From contig OY282609.1 of the NCBI GenBank assembly GCA_958298945.1, positions 26,509,212-26,573,211 on the forward strand: a stretch of 64,000 nt of DNA. The letters run 5' to 3'. The notes beneath the pieces were generated by a model, which did no database searches, was not told where the DNA came from, and saw only the letters and a program-made list of their open reading frames with translations. This stretch comes from Atherix ibis (Eukaryota; Arthropoda; Insecta; Diptera; Athericidae). The position numbers and the translations under genes are program-made. Shown one piece after another: positions 44,341 through 56,914 of the stretch (position 1 is the first letter of the stretch; each line of letters opens with the position of its first letter).

Positions 44341-47300
44341 ATAAAGATATTTATGATTTTGGTCAATTTAAAAATTTAATAGATCAATTTCTTTTAGAGG
44401 TATAGTTTCATTCATGCAATTCATAAATATACTGAAAGTAGGACCATGTTTGGATTATTTAAACGTATTTCAAAATAAATAAAATTTATGTAAAATATTA
44501 AAACTTTTTTTTTTTATTAAAAATTATAAATACAAAATAAGAAAATATGTTTCCCTATAAGCTTTAGGAAATTTATAAAAAAAAAAACTTAATTTAATAA
44601 AATCGTAAAAATTTATTCAAGAATATACTAATCATAAAAGCATGTTTATAAAAAAAAAATTTTATTTAAAAAAAAAAAATAGAATAAAAACAGAGAATAT
44701 TGTTTGCAAAAAAAACAAACATTATGTAAAGAAAAGAAGTGAATCCCTAAAGGCTATTGGTATTATTAGTAAAAAACGAAAAAGATCCTTAACCAACCAA
44801 CCTACGAATATTCTGACTTGAATTCCAAGAAAACGGTGCAAAAGGTACGTATGAATAGTAATCCTTATCGAACCACAATTTTATCTCTGCTTGACTGAAA
44901 CCAACAAAATAAGATAGAGAATAACGAGTAAACAGAGGTAAAAAGGGAATATTTTTACCTAACAAGAACCTTAAATGTGGCTGCTACGGATAAATACAAA
45001 AGTAAATATCAAGCCAGGATATCTATCTACCAACGAATAATAATAGATTTATTTATGGTTTTGTTCCTGCGGCTTCGATTGTGGGATAATAAAGCAAAGC
45101 GAAGTGTTTGTGTCGACAAGGAATAAAAATAAATAAAAAATTCTCTGAAGTAAATAAATAAATTATAATAAAAGCAACAACAACAAAAAATTCGAGAAAA
45201 ATAAAGAAAAAAAAATATTATGAAAATAGGAAAGAATGTAAGGCGCTTCAATCCTGTACTTACATTAAGTGTACATTAGGTGTATAGGGATACAATGTTT
45301 GTGAATGAAACATTTTACCTATCACTAGGATCCAGCTATTCTTTATTACCTTCTCTATGCTACCTTCACTTTTTTACATATGCTCTAATAAAAAACAACA
45401 TATTCGAGAAAAAAAAATACTCGAATAAATTTGGAAAAATTCCTCTAATTTCCATATACACTTGACATAAAACGTCTGCTCTAAGGATCGAGCATTTTTC
45501 CATCTAAAATATCCTTTTGGTACTCATATTTTTTGTTGTTATTGACCTTATTATTATTATCATTATTATTGTTATTGAATATTACCATTTTTATATATTT
45601 TTTTTTTGGTTTAACTTTATTGAATCAAAAATGTTGAAATTAACCTTTTGAAGTAAGGATAAAAGGATGAACAAAATATGCGCTCAAAATTATTGTATTT
45701 GAGCACGTATTTAATCAAAAAAATTTTAATCTTCGAAAAGATGCAATAAATATCAATAGAATCCTCAGTAGGACGGTAGGATGTCTCAGTATGTGGTGAT
45801 TTGATCTTTTATCCTTATTGGATTGACTGGATTTTATTTTATTTCAGTTTCTGTTATAGAACTTGCATAAAGGTTTTTAGTAGTTTTGATTACGTAAAGT
45901 CATAAATTCATAGCAGCTAAACTATCGGAATTTATCTTTGAATTTGTTTGAAATTATGCATTATTTTTTTTATAACAAGTATTTTTGCTATGAAAAAAAA
46001 ATATGATTGCATCAGGAAATTATTATCTTGTAAATTTATTGGAATTTTATTTATAGTCCTTTTCATAATGATTTGATTTATAATCATTTTTATAATAATT
46101 TCTAAGGAAAATTTTCTTATTACTTATGTTATTAAACTATTTTTTATTTCATTTTTCTTAAGTTTCTATAAAATTGCACTTTTTAGCCAAAGAAAATAAT
46201 TTATTTTTAAAAGATTGTTTTCTGGAATCGTCTTGGGTTCATAATATTATTTTTGATGCCTATCTAAAGTTAATGATTTTTTCTTTTACTCTTTTTTGCA
46301 AAAAAAAAACTACAAGTTATTTTAAATAAATTTATAAGGAAACATAATTTTTCTATATTCCAAAAAAAAATATTTTTTTAATAAATACTCTTTTTTAAAA
46401 AACAGCTTCTTCAGTCAAAGCTAGTTTTCTCAATTTTTTTATTGAAATATATTTGTTTAAAATTTCTTTTATTTTTTTTCCTTATTAGAAATAATTCTTA
46501 TAAAATTTACAATATATAAAAAAAAAGTATTATCCTTACCAAAGTTGATTATTTTTTTAATAAATTTTTATTGTATTTGTCAACTCAAAAATTTTGTATA
46601 TTTATTTGATTTATTTGATATGAAAATGAAAAGAAATAATGTAAATCATTTTGAAAATCAATAATTCAAAAATATTTCATGTCTAGGATTAATATTACAA
46701 AAAATATTCATTCAACTTGAATGCCGAATATGATATCCTCCGTCTTAGGGACGTGGAATTCAAATGGCAAAAATAAAAAAAGTTCTTAAGTTTTTTTCTT
46801 AATTTTAATATCATAATTTTAATCAAAATAATAAAAAAAGAACAAAAAGGACAAAACAAAATATATTACTTTTTAAAAAAATGTAAGAAATATGCGAATT
46901 TTGATAAATTATAGAAAAAGGATAATATTATCCTATGAAAATGTAAATAAAAAAGAGAAATTCAATATGCTTAATCAATAATTATTATGAAAAGAACAAA
47001 ACGAATTGATGGCGAATAAGTTAAGAAAATGCCTTAAAAATAATAAATCGTAAAAGAGAACTTAGAAAAAGGATAAGAAAAACTAAAAATTCTTTTCGGA
47101 AAGCAACATACTTACTATTCTGAGAATAGACAAAGTGTTTCTGCTCACGCAAATTCTAAGTACATGTTACCGTATTTGTTTTTTTTTTTATAGAGCTGAT
47201 TTCCTCCCCCGTAATTTAGTGTGATTTGGCGGTGGTGGGTTGTATATGTTTTTTTATCATTCTTTGTTTTAAATATGATCGCCCAGTTATTTATTTACTT

Positions 47301-47443
47301 ACTTTCTTACTTATTTACTTAAATAGAATACGCTTCATTTTATGCGAAAATAAAATCAAAAAATTGAATTGATATTCATGACCGAATAAAATATTTTCTC
47401 TTTTTCGGTTTTGATTCCATTTTGACATTTTTTCATTTCTTTA

Positions 47444-47457
47444 CCCCCCCCCCCCCC
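47444..47457 (+). repeat. C14 homopolymer
   Basis: Fourteen consecutive C followed by 'TTCCGCCCC' in otherwise A/T-rich sequence. Exact length may be a sequencing artefact. Confidence 0.85.
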
Positions 47458-49043
47458 TTCCGCCCCTTTTTATTCATTTATTATTATTTTTTATATTGAT
47501 AAACGTAAAAAAAAGAAGCAATTGTTTTTATTATCCTTGCTCTTGTCTGGGATATGTAATGTTGAACATATAAATGAGAACAGGACGAATTCGGTTTGGT
47601 TTGATGATCACGTCACAATCATATCGATTAGAATTTGGCAGGAATAGTCAAATGTGAGGTAGGCGGACATTTTTTTGCGACTGATTCTTTTCTTACCATA
47701 TCCATGTCAAAATGCGTATTGGTGTAGTTGCCCTTAAAGAGCCAAGCTAACACATGAACAATTCAAGGTAGTGGAAGTAGATCTTCTTTTTGAATAAGAG
47801 AATAACTTATTGGAAAAAAAATTGTAGGTTATTTGTCCAATAAACTTATTCAAATCTCTTGAATACGAAATGAAAAAAGAAAACTTTTGCATACACTAAA
47901 TGCGCAAGGATTCACCATATTGTCATTGTCTAGGTGAATCCGATTAGAAATACTCGTAGTCTCAAACCCGATGAAAAATGTCACAAGTTTTGTGTTTTTT
48001 TTTATGTAAATATTTATTTTTTTTTTGGTCGGGAAAAGAGCAATGGAATATTTTCTTTTGTCTATTGAAGAAGGGAGCAGAAGGTTTCTGAACTATCGTA
48101 TTGGATCAGGTTCATGATATGTATAATATAGCATGTGAGTAAACAGAAAACGCGTGCGGCCAATTCAAAATCACTATTCCTATCGTGACATGGTTTTTAT
48201 TTGTTTTGCGAGTAAGTAATATTAAATAAATAGAGAAAAATGAGAAAACGTGTAAAAAATTAAGAGGAGCTAGTGAAAATGGCACCCCCAAAATATTTTC
48301 TATCAATAAAAATTGAACAGAAAAAGAAACGGAAAAAAATTGAAAACGAAGAACTAAAAAATGAAATCACATTGAAAGAAAAAAAAAATGTTATAGGCAA
48401 AGGACATGGACATGAATTTTATTTTTGTTTTGTTTTTTTTTTTTATTTTGTATTTGATCTTTTTAACATGTCGCACGCATACAAATCAATGGTGCACTAA
48501 AAGGGAAATATAACAACAAGAAAAATTGGTATAGACATTTTGGTAACAGTCGGTGTCGGCCTGTTAAAATATTAACAAGATGGCATACCGAAAGTATAGG
48601 CAAGCCTTCAATATCATATAAATGTCATCGCAGTAACAATAGTTGACAAATGCTCATTCTATGGGGTCCTGAATTTTGAAGTGGATTTTTTTTGTTGATA
48701 GTTTAAAATGTGCAAGAGGATATTTTTGAGTTAAAATAAAAATTTTTAATTTTATTTTTGGTTAGAATTTTTTGCTATAACAATTGATTAAATGGATTTT
48801 TTTATAAAAATCGGTTAAAAATTCAAAATTTTTTAACGTGTTAAGCGAATATTGTTAGTTCAATTTTCTAGCTTAGCTAAAACGGCACATTTAAAAAGTC
48901 TGAGAAGAGTAATAATTTTGGAATTTTGTTGTTGTGTATTAAATCAAGTTACATTTTTTCATCTTTTCTTAAGTAGGTTTTTTAAACTATAGTTTTTATC
49001 ATATAATATCACTAAACATATTTTTTTAAAAGGTAAAAATTTT

Positions 49044-49072
49044 GATCCTAGGCAAGACGTTAAAAGGCCTCA
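49044..49072 (+). repeat. Short interspersed word shared with 23 kb, copy 2
   Basis: Contains 'GCAAGACGTTAAAAGGCCTC', identical to 23176-23195, preceded in both places by TCCT(A/G)G. Confidence 0.7.
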
Positions 49073-50139
49073 CAAGGAAGAATTGTTTATTATACATATT
49101 TTGTTTAAATTCTTTTTTTTTATGGAATAATTTTAAGCTTTCAGATTGGTAAAGTTATGGTAATTTTTTTAATTGATAACAAAATTTAGATGAGATTTTT
49201 CTTATTGAATATAAAAATATTATTACTTCCTTGTGCAAAGAGTGTTACAAAAAATCATGGTTGACTTTTTTGTATACTTACAGAATGAATTTAAAAATGA
49301 GCAAATTTATTTTTTTGAAGTTAAAATCATTTTTTTTCCTCAAATTTATTAGTACCTATAATATAGGGTTTAAAAGCTTTGGAAATGAAGTTAAAAGTTT
49401 ACATTCAATTTTATTGCAATGCATATCATTAATTTTTTTTTCTTATTGCGATATCTACAACTATAAATGTATTATATCAAGTACAATAGATATATCACAA
49501 GTTAATTTACTAATAAATCTAGAGGCTACGGTCTCTTTAATCTCCGATAATTATTGCTGGGGAAAGTAACAGAACAAATTATTTTCTTCTATTATCATCG
49601 CCGATATCTAGGATAACAAGACGTCCTGAACAAAAGAAAACATTACGATCATAATGTAGTGCATTTATTACGAACAGATATCAATTACATAAGTCCAAAT
49701 TGGTTTTATAATTATGTTGTATATAAAAAGTTTACTATTTATTATTAGTTTGGAATGGTTGTCCAGATCACGTAAATTAGTTTCAAGTCCTTTTAGTCTA
49801 ATACATGGATTGTGGGATAATTTATTATCTACGCAAAGTCCTGAGTAATTTATATCTTAATAGAAATATAATCATTTTGTATGTTGGTAGGATGATGTTT
49901 TCATCAAGGAATAAATAGCAAAGCATTTTCGTAGAAGAGTGAAGGAGAAGCGAGTACGCCAATGAAATTATACCATTAACACCCTATCAGGATTAGATAG
50001 GGTATCCTTGGTTTAAATAGTATATAACCTGTGGCTAAAAATACTGCTTTGTATAGCTCTAGATGAAAAGGGCATATATTAATTGCTACTTTGAAATGAA
50101 CATTGGGAGAGATAATGCATTTGTAAGATAGGAACTAAG

Positions 50140-50540
50140 ACACGAACCTTTCGAGGATGTAATATAATCAACATACGATGGCATTGCTGGATTGTAGAGT
50201 GTTTAGTTGGAAAGCCAAGTTGGTGATCAGAAAAAAAATATTGATTATCTAGGAATGGATTGAGTCATATTAATAGAAGTTTTTCACTAAAGATTGATCT
50301 TAGGTATCATTTGATTAAGTGAAAATTTTAAGAGTATGCGCAGGATACCATTCAAAATGTATTCAATGAAAACTAAAGTATTTTTGGGAATAAGCTTCAG
50401 GATTAGAATTATTATTATATTGGTATGAGGAATTTTTTATTGGAAAGGTATATAATATTATAGCAGATTTGATTTTAGAGGGCTAAACATTTTTTAAGGG
50501 GTAAGACTCATAGAGATTGGAGATATAATTTTGTTGTTTA
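50140..50540 (-). pseudogene. Jockey-clade RT relic (copy C), heavily decayed
   Basis: Minus strand reads 'ISPISMSLTP', 'KNTLVFIEYI', 'LLKFSLNQMIPKINL' and 'DHQLGFPTKHSTIQQCHRM'. These line up in order with 'LPISPPPKFFTP', 'KKTLVLITYI', 'WKFSIIKMIPKPNK' and 'QHQFGFRPEHSTIQQCHRV' of relic A. Several stops. Only the fingers region of the RT is represented. Confidence 0.75.
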
Positions 50541-50615
50541 TTTCAATAATGCGATTGATTGTCTTCTATTTTGATATGTGGAGCAGAAATATTTAGCAAA
50601 TTTTTGACAAATAAG

Positions 50616-51730
50616 TTAGGTTTTTCTTTGAAGCAAGATTTTGGAAGAGTATATATACATAACAAAAATTAATGTTGTGTTGTTGTAACGGCTGGCGTTA
50701 CAGTACCCCATTCGCTCGACCCAATTTTTCAGTACATTTTCGATCGTCCGGGCCTGTATCTCTTCAATGGCAAATTTGGATTCGTGTTTCAAGGCCTCAA
50801 TTGTCTCTGGATGTCTTTCGTAACATTTATCAATAATGGCTCCCCACATAAAATAATTCAACGGTCTGAAATCACAGCTCTGAGACGGCCAATTGACATT
50901 AGAATTTCGGCTGATTATTCGGTTTCCGAAAGCAGTGCCTAAAAGTTGGATTGTTACGTTGGCTGTGTGGCAAGTGGCCCCGTCCTGTTGAAACCAAATG
51001 TCGTCCATGCCATTCTCTTCAACTTTTGGAAACAAAAATTCATTGAGCATGCCACGATAGCGCTCACCATTGACCGTAACAGCGGCTCCTTCATCGTTTT
51101 CGTAGAAAAACGGGCTAATGATGCCTCCACTCCAAAATCCGCACCAAGCCGTTACTCGTTGTGGATGCATCGGCTTTTCCATGGTGACGTATGGATTTTC
51201 TGAGCCCCAGATGCGACAACTTTGTTTGTTGACATACCCACCGAGGTGTAAATGGGCCTCATCCGAAAAGATGATTTTTCGGTAAAAATGCTCATCTTCG
51301 GCCAATTGATCTTAAGTCCATTGGGCAAACCGAAAACGCATCGGATGGTCATGAGGCTTTAGCTGTTGGACTAATTGAACTTTGTAAGCTTTCATACCGA
51401 GGTCTTTGTTTTCAACAGAGAAGTGCGAGAAATGTTCAATTCCTGAGAACGGTGACGAGTTGATGTTGATGGATGATCACTGACATTTTCAGCAACGGCG
51501 GCAATATTCTCGGTCGTACGCACTGTCTTAGAGCGGGAACGAGTTGCTTTGGCAACCAACAAACCAGTTTCGCGACCTCGCTTCACGAATTTGCCCACAA
51601 ATTCACATGATGGCATTCGATCTTTACTAATTTTTTTATTTAAATTTCTGATATTTTGGGTTGATGACTCACCACTTTGGAAGTAAGTTCTCAATATTTC
51701 CCAGTTTTCTTCAAGCGTATGGATTACCAT
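50616..51730 (-). pseudogene. DD41D transposase pseudogene, copy 2
   Basis: N-terminal part 'MVIHTLEENWEILRTYFQSG' (HTH) through 'RTTENIAAVAENVSDHPSTS', then a frameshift, 'MKAYKVQLVQQLKPHDHP', a stop (TAA after 'FAQWT'), and a 229-codon open part: 'IIFSDEAHLHLGGYVNKQSC' (D1), 'WCGFWSGGIISPFFYE', 'IWFQQDGATCHTANVTIQLL' (D2), 'SCDFRPLNYFMWG' (D3 position). The residue that should be the third catalytic D, 41 positions after D2, is N. With the frameshift and stop this copy cannot be active. Sequence differs enough from copies 1 and 3 to be a separate subfamily. Confidence 0.88.
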
Positions 51731-51843
51731 TTCGTAAAATTCTGATTTACAACTAACAATCTGTCAACTCGTGTTGACATTTAACACTCTAGTACTTCAA
51801 ATAAATAGTAGTTCAAAATGGAGCCGCTAGATGGACCACCCTA
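50616..51843 (-). mobile_element. DD41D transposon, copy 2 (different subfamily)
   Basis: Right end (5' of the gene) is a convincing terminus read inwards from 51843: 'TAGGGTGGTCCATCTAGCGG'. I could not find a matching terminus on the left, so the 3' end appears lost or strongly diverged; the left limit given is the end of the transposase frame. Confidence 0.75.
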
Positions 51844-52915
51844 TATAAAATATCTGACAAAATTTGTATCTTATGTACTCTTATTATTCAATCCTATCTG
51901 TCAGAACATAACTTCCAAATTTATTAAGGCCAAGAATATTCAGATAATAGTTCTATTTGGGCTGGCATATCTTAGAACAGTATTCATAACAGTTGCACTT
52001 TTAAAATTCCCTACCATTTATAATATTCTTATGGTTGAGTATGCCGACAATAGAGAAATTATGTTATAAAAACTGCCAAGAATTCTAATATTGCATCTAA
52101 AATACTTCAACAAAACTTTTTTAAACTCCAACACTGACTTGCGAAATGGAGAATAAAATGTATAAGATAAAAAGTGTACGTGTTACTTTTACTCTCTGCT
52201 CTATACCATCTATTCACTAGCAAAAGATTTACCTAGAATACACAGATATGACTTAAAAGATTGGAACTTACATAGTACCTACCATTGTTTTTACTATTGA
52301 TGTCAGATTGAAATTATTAACAAACAGTAATTTATTAATCAAACACATATGAACCTACAGACTTGAAATGCAATACTTGTAGTTAAATATCCTTTGTAAA
52401 ATTATCAACCGTCCTTCTTATGTTCATAATAATTTAGTCCACTGTGACTTAAATGCTATTTTTGCTCATGACGCGTTCGTGCAACTTTACAAGAAATTCC
52501 ATGGATACTTATCAAAAAATTTTGATACTCTTATAAATTAACTATCCCATTTTAGATCTTCCAAAGGCCAATTGTTAGATATTTTAAATAAATAAAGTAT
52601 TACTGAACTTGACAAAAAAACTTCTTGCTTGTATTTTTATGATAAATTTTAAATTAATTTGCTAAAATAATATGTTGAGGTCCGAAGGATACCAGACAAA
52701 AAAAACTTTTAATTTTTTAGAGAAATTATAATTGATACTCGAATACAATTTAAATCCTGTAATAAAAAAAATACACCGATCAAAAACAAATTCGTTCCCA
52801 AAAATATCTAGTATCATCTAGTAAAATGTTCAAGGATATAAAACTACTAAGTTCAAGTTGTCATAAAGATAATATCAGTCACATTGGGGTGCCGTTCGCT
52901 AGGAGCCGTCTGCAC
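51844..52915. other. AT-rich spacer
   Basis: No supported gene. The frame at 51818-52069 begins inside the transposon end and has no motif. Confidence 0.5.
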
Positions 52916-53232
52916 TTATTGTCTTTTTAACTTCCAATCAATAAAGTCCGAATACGATGGAAAGATTTTATGTTCATACCATAGACTTGAGGTTTCTATA
53001 TTCTAGCAAAGTTGTAGAAAAAGAATTTAAAAAAAAAAAAACTAAAATTACCCATTCGAATTGATAGAAAATTTATGGCCGAAAATTGACAACTAGTTAT
53101 AAAAAAAAAAAAGTTAAACTTGATAAAATCATGGTCTCTGAATAAGGCAAAATAGGAGCAGATGAGCCTTGAAAATGAATGTGAGAAAATTACCTGTGCT
53201 GATATGATTACGAGTATTGTTTTCATGGCCAT
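52916..53232 (-). CDS. Candidate small secreted peptide, two exons
   Basis: Proposed gene on the minus strand, not recognised by homology. Exon 1 (53232-53194) encodes 'MAMKTILVIISAQ', a short basic then hydrophobic start like an insect signal peptide, and ends CAG|GTAATT, a strong splice donor. Intron 53193-53003 (191 bp) ends in a pyrimidine-rich run and 'CTTTGCTAG'. Exon 2 (53002-52916) stays in phase and encodes 'NIETSSLWYEHKIFPSYSDF' plus 8 further residues ending 'LKRQ' and TAA. Total 41 residues. The second ATG (MK...) has the better start context. A TATAAAT box lies 135 nt upstream of the first ATG. A short first exon carrying only the signal peptide is common in insect secreted proteins. 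An alternative acceptor 7 nt later gives a different short tail. Existence is inference; expression is unproven. Confidence 0.35.
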
Positions 53233-53366
53233 AACACTTAAAAGGTGATATTTGTTCACCTATACGAACACCTGTTAATCGATAAATAAAAACCTGCCAC
53301 ACTCAGTAAATCTCGTCTGACCAATGAAGTCGATAGTCATCTATTGTTACCAAATGAGGTGTGCTC

Positions 53367-53373
53367 ATTTATA
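53367..53373 (-). promoter_or_regulatory. TATA box upstream of candidate peptide gene
   Basis: TATAAAT on the minus strand in the context 'TTTAAGTATAAATGAGC'. A start site about 30 bp downstream (near 53342) would give a 5' UTR of roughly 110 nt to the first ATG of the peptide candidate. Confidence 0.35.
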
Positions 53374-53399
53374 CTTAAAGGATATGTACAGGATCTTAC

Positions 53400-56300
53400 A
53401 TACCAATAAATGCGTGTAGATCTTGTACTTAAAGAAAGACTCAAGGCTCCTAGATTATTCTTAATGAAGGCAATTCCGTAATTATAACAATTAATATATG
53501 ACCAAAATGCACGCACCAAAACCCGAAGGCTAGTACATGGCTTATCCGTTCTAGAAGAATTGAAAGTGTCAGAAAATCACTTGAAAACTTGAATTATTTT
53601 TGCCTTTTGTCAATAACGTTTCCTTCGTTTCCTGTTTCGCTATGGCTGTGCACGCCACACCATTGATTATAGTGATGAACGAACGATGGTAATTGTTGTG
53701 ATCAAAATGATGGTGATCACATTGGTGGTTGTAAAGGTTACGTTCTGCTAATGACAAAAATGGCAAAAGGCCGTCTGGTATTGTGAATACCTAAATTCCG
53801 GTTGTTTGAATCATAAAACGATAACCATCGGCCAAACAACAAGAGCCTTTAGCTTGTCTTCATAAAATTTCTAGCATTATTTTCTGTTTTGTCATATTTT
53901 CTCATTTTCTTCCTTTTCCACTAACCCCAGTAAATAATTATCTACTATCCACAACAGTTCAACTTCTAATTTTCTACCTTTTCCGGCATGTATAAAATCG
54001 GTCGATTTACTGGCGACAGTGTCCTTTCGAATAAGAAGAGCCTAACTTATTGCAGTGATGTTGTCTCTACTCGTAAATAGTTGAGAAATCAAGGACAATT
54101 TTTCTCTCTCCTTTTTCATACTATAAATAATAGGTTGAATTATATATCATAGCACTTTCACTGATAGTAGAGGTAAAAAGGACTATAAACGACCACCAAA
54201 GGACTTGGAATCATATTTTTCCATTGTGACCCAAACTCAGGCAATGAAGATTAATTGATTCGAAATGAAACGTTGACAAGGAATAACGTTTTTGCTTAAT
54301 TATTGCTTTCCTGACATCGGTCGGTCGGTCGTTCGGCCACAAGTATTATGATTATCCTTTTTAACTTTTACCTTTTTATTGATCGTTAGTTATTTGTCTC
54401 TGCCTCCTTTCATTACCCACAATCATCGTCACCATCATCATAGAAATAATCATTACTATCGTCACCATCGTCACCATCGTCACCGTCATCATTGTCATCA
54501 TGTCTTCCATATAATCATAATTTTATTTTGTCTTCTTATCTTTTTCTACCAAGGAAAAGGTATACTTTTGATATTTCCTTTTATAGACCGACAAAAATAT
54601 AAATGATAAACGTGCGATATTCATACAAAATTTTCACTATACTCATTTAGTTGTTATTTTTTTCTTTCTCGTTTTTATTTTCTTTGTAGATGGTATATTG
54701 TAAACTGAATATTGGCTCTGATTATTATTAGTGTCCTTTTTGCTAATTTTCTGAAATTAGCTTTTTTTCCCGAAAGTAGTTTATCAACTTTATCATCTTT
54801 AATGGGCAAACTTTTCTGATAAAAATGTATCCTTTTTGGTATGAATAATTTTGATAAATATGGGAAATTATTTTTTTTTTTTTTTGTGGGTTAATTTTTA
54901 TTATTATTTTTTAATGCCAATTTTTTTTTTTGATCATCCGATATGATTGTACCTGTGTGGTATAGGCGTTTTTAAAAAAAAAAAATGGTTTTGTGAAGAT
55001 TTGAAGAAAATCAAAAATATTATTGGAAGGATTTTATAAATGAAGATAATTTTTAAAGAAAATTTGTGCGTTAATAGTTGTATAAGAAAATTGATTTTTT
55101 AACTTTTATCACATTAAAAAACTCATTGTTTTATTAGACAATTTTTCACTTTGTTATCATTTATTAATTTGATTAAAAATTGATATACCAAAATTTTCTT
55201 TTTAATAGCAAATCTTATTGTAAATTCTAATATCCAAAATGTCAAACTCTAATTAATGCTATAACACTAATGTTAGAAATAAAATTGATATTAAGACTGT
55301 CGTCAAAAATATATTCAACATTCAATCTGGTTTAGCATACACATATACTTTCTATCTTTGCATCATACATTTCGGTCTTATCTAGGATCATTTTGACTTT
55401 AATTTAAAATAGTTTTAAATAAACGTTAAGTAAAAATAGTACATGAGCGATTCACAGAAAAAAATATTTTTACCACCAAAAATTAGTACACAAAATTCAT
55501 TATTTCACTTGATGTTATAGACGTGACGGTGTATGCATATTTCAAGGATTTTGCTCGACTTAATTATGCAAAGAATGAATAGTGAAAGGTTTTTTTTAAT
55601 CCTTTTTACTTCCGCAATATTTATTTGTTCACTCATGAATGGAATGTGTATGGGAATTATTATTACAAGCTATATGCGACGATGTACTCTATTGTTAATC
55701 CTTGTAAGTTGGGATACTGCTGGTAGAGAAAACTGATGTACAAAGTGAAGGATAGGCAAGGACTATGAGAACATGCATTCTGGCATCTGTCAAGTCTTTT
55801 AGTTTATGTGCAAATTGAATTAGTGTTTTTGCCCATATAATACGAGAAGGAGTATGAGCAGTGAGTACACTATACAGGCTAGATAATGGACATAATCATA
55901 ATAAACATAATTAAAATATGCAATATGTGATAATATTAATATTACGAGAATATATTCTCTCTATTTTATCCTTTTTTCGGTGATAGAAGCTCATCGTGTA
56001 TTTATTAAAATGCTATAAATGAATGTGAGAAAAAAATTAATTTCAGAGCACAAAAATTAATTTACTTTTCATGTGTTCTACTTACAAAAATTGTATGTGA
56101 ATAAAATACACAGAAATTAAAGTTGATTTATTTGGGTTAAGATTTCTTGTGGGCAAAAAAAGAAACGATTTTGAACAGATTTTTTCTAAGTATTAAAATA
56201 TAACGTTTTGAAAATGCTTCATAATATATTTTATAATATTCTTAACGAGGTAATCTTAAGCTTATGTCCAAAGGACTGCATTAGAATAACTAATGATTAA

Positions 56301-56510
56301 TTAACGTACGGTACAGTTTCTTGACCGCTAATTTTCTTGTATAAAGTAGTCGAAGATAAAGCAGAAAGCTTTGGGAATAGCATTTTTTTATGGGATTTTT
56401 TTTAAAATAACTTGAACTGATAATTTAAATTAGCTCTTTTAAGGCAATTTTAAAATGAAAAATTGACGTAGGTTAGGTAAAAATTACCTGCAAATAAAAT
56501 TGTGACAATT
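53400..56510. other. Intergenic region with simple repeats
   Basis: The 53.5-54.6 kb part is of mixed composition with CAT/CAC-type simple repeats (54420-54500) and a 'CGGTCGGTCGGTCG' run near 54319; 54.6-56.5 kb is A/T-rich. Open frames in the repeat (His-rich on plus, Asp-rich on minus) follow from the repeat and are not called. Confidence 0.5.
54461..54487 (+). repeat. 9-bp minisatellite (GTCACCATC)3
   Basis: Three tandem 9-mers, the last with one change (GTCACCGTC), inside a longer CAT/CAC-rich tract. Confidence 0.85.
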
Positions 56511-56514
56511 TCCC

Positions 56515-56580
56515 CTACAATTTTGTTAAGTTTCTATTACCTGATAATTGTCAGGTAATACAAACTTAACAAAATCGTAG
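56515..56580. repeat. Hairpin, 30-bp arms, 6-nt loop
   Basis: 56515-56544 and 56551-56580 are inverted copies with two mismatches in 30 ('TTTTGTTAAGTTT...TATTACCTGA' against its reverse complement). Confidence 0.9.
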
Positions 56581-56914
56581 CGTAAAATTCGCGCCATGTT
56601 TGTTTTACATAAACAAAAACTTTTACATTTACCATTTGGGTTTGTTTACTTTTGCAATTTTTATGTACAAATTTTCTGATTGGAGGTATGATCCAGTAAA
56701 CGGACCTAGTCTTAAATTGAAGATTTTTTGAATCGAAACAAATTTTCGCATTCTCCATTTGGGTTTGTATACTTCTGAAAGTTTCAAGTTGATATTTTCT
56801 GATTATATTATTATATTTTCTATTAAAAAAAGACATTTTTTTAATATATAAGAATATTATTTCAAATAATTTATTTTGGTTAGAATATTTGTTTTAGTTC
56901 ATTTCTTAAAAGCA

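Larger units (their letters stand above)
44341..50139. other. AT-rich intergenic region
   Basis: 5.8 kb without a supported gene. It contains TTA-type microsatellite (about 45545-45580), a C14 tract (47444-47457) and the second copy of a short repeat (49044-49072). Open frames such as 49231-49569 are AT-driven and motif-free. The 47.5-48.7 kb part is somewhat more complex but unrecognised. Confidence 0.5.

Noticed and set aside
54379..54606. Histidine-rich protein on plus strand, aspartate-rich on minus
   Set aside because: Both are translations of a CAT/CAC simple repeat.
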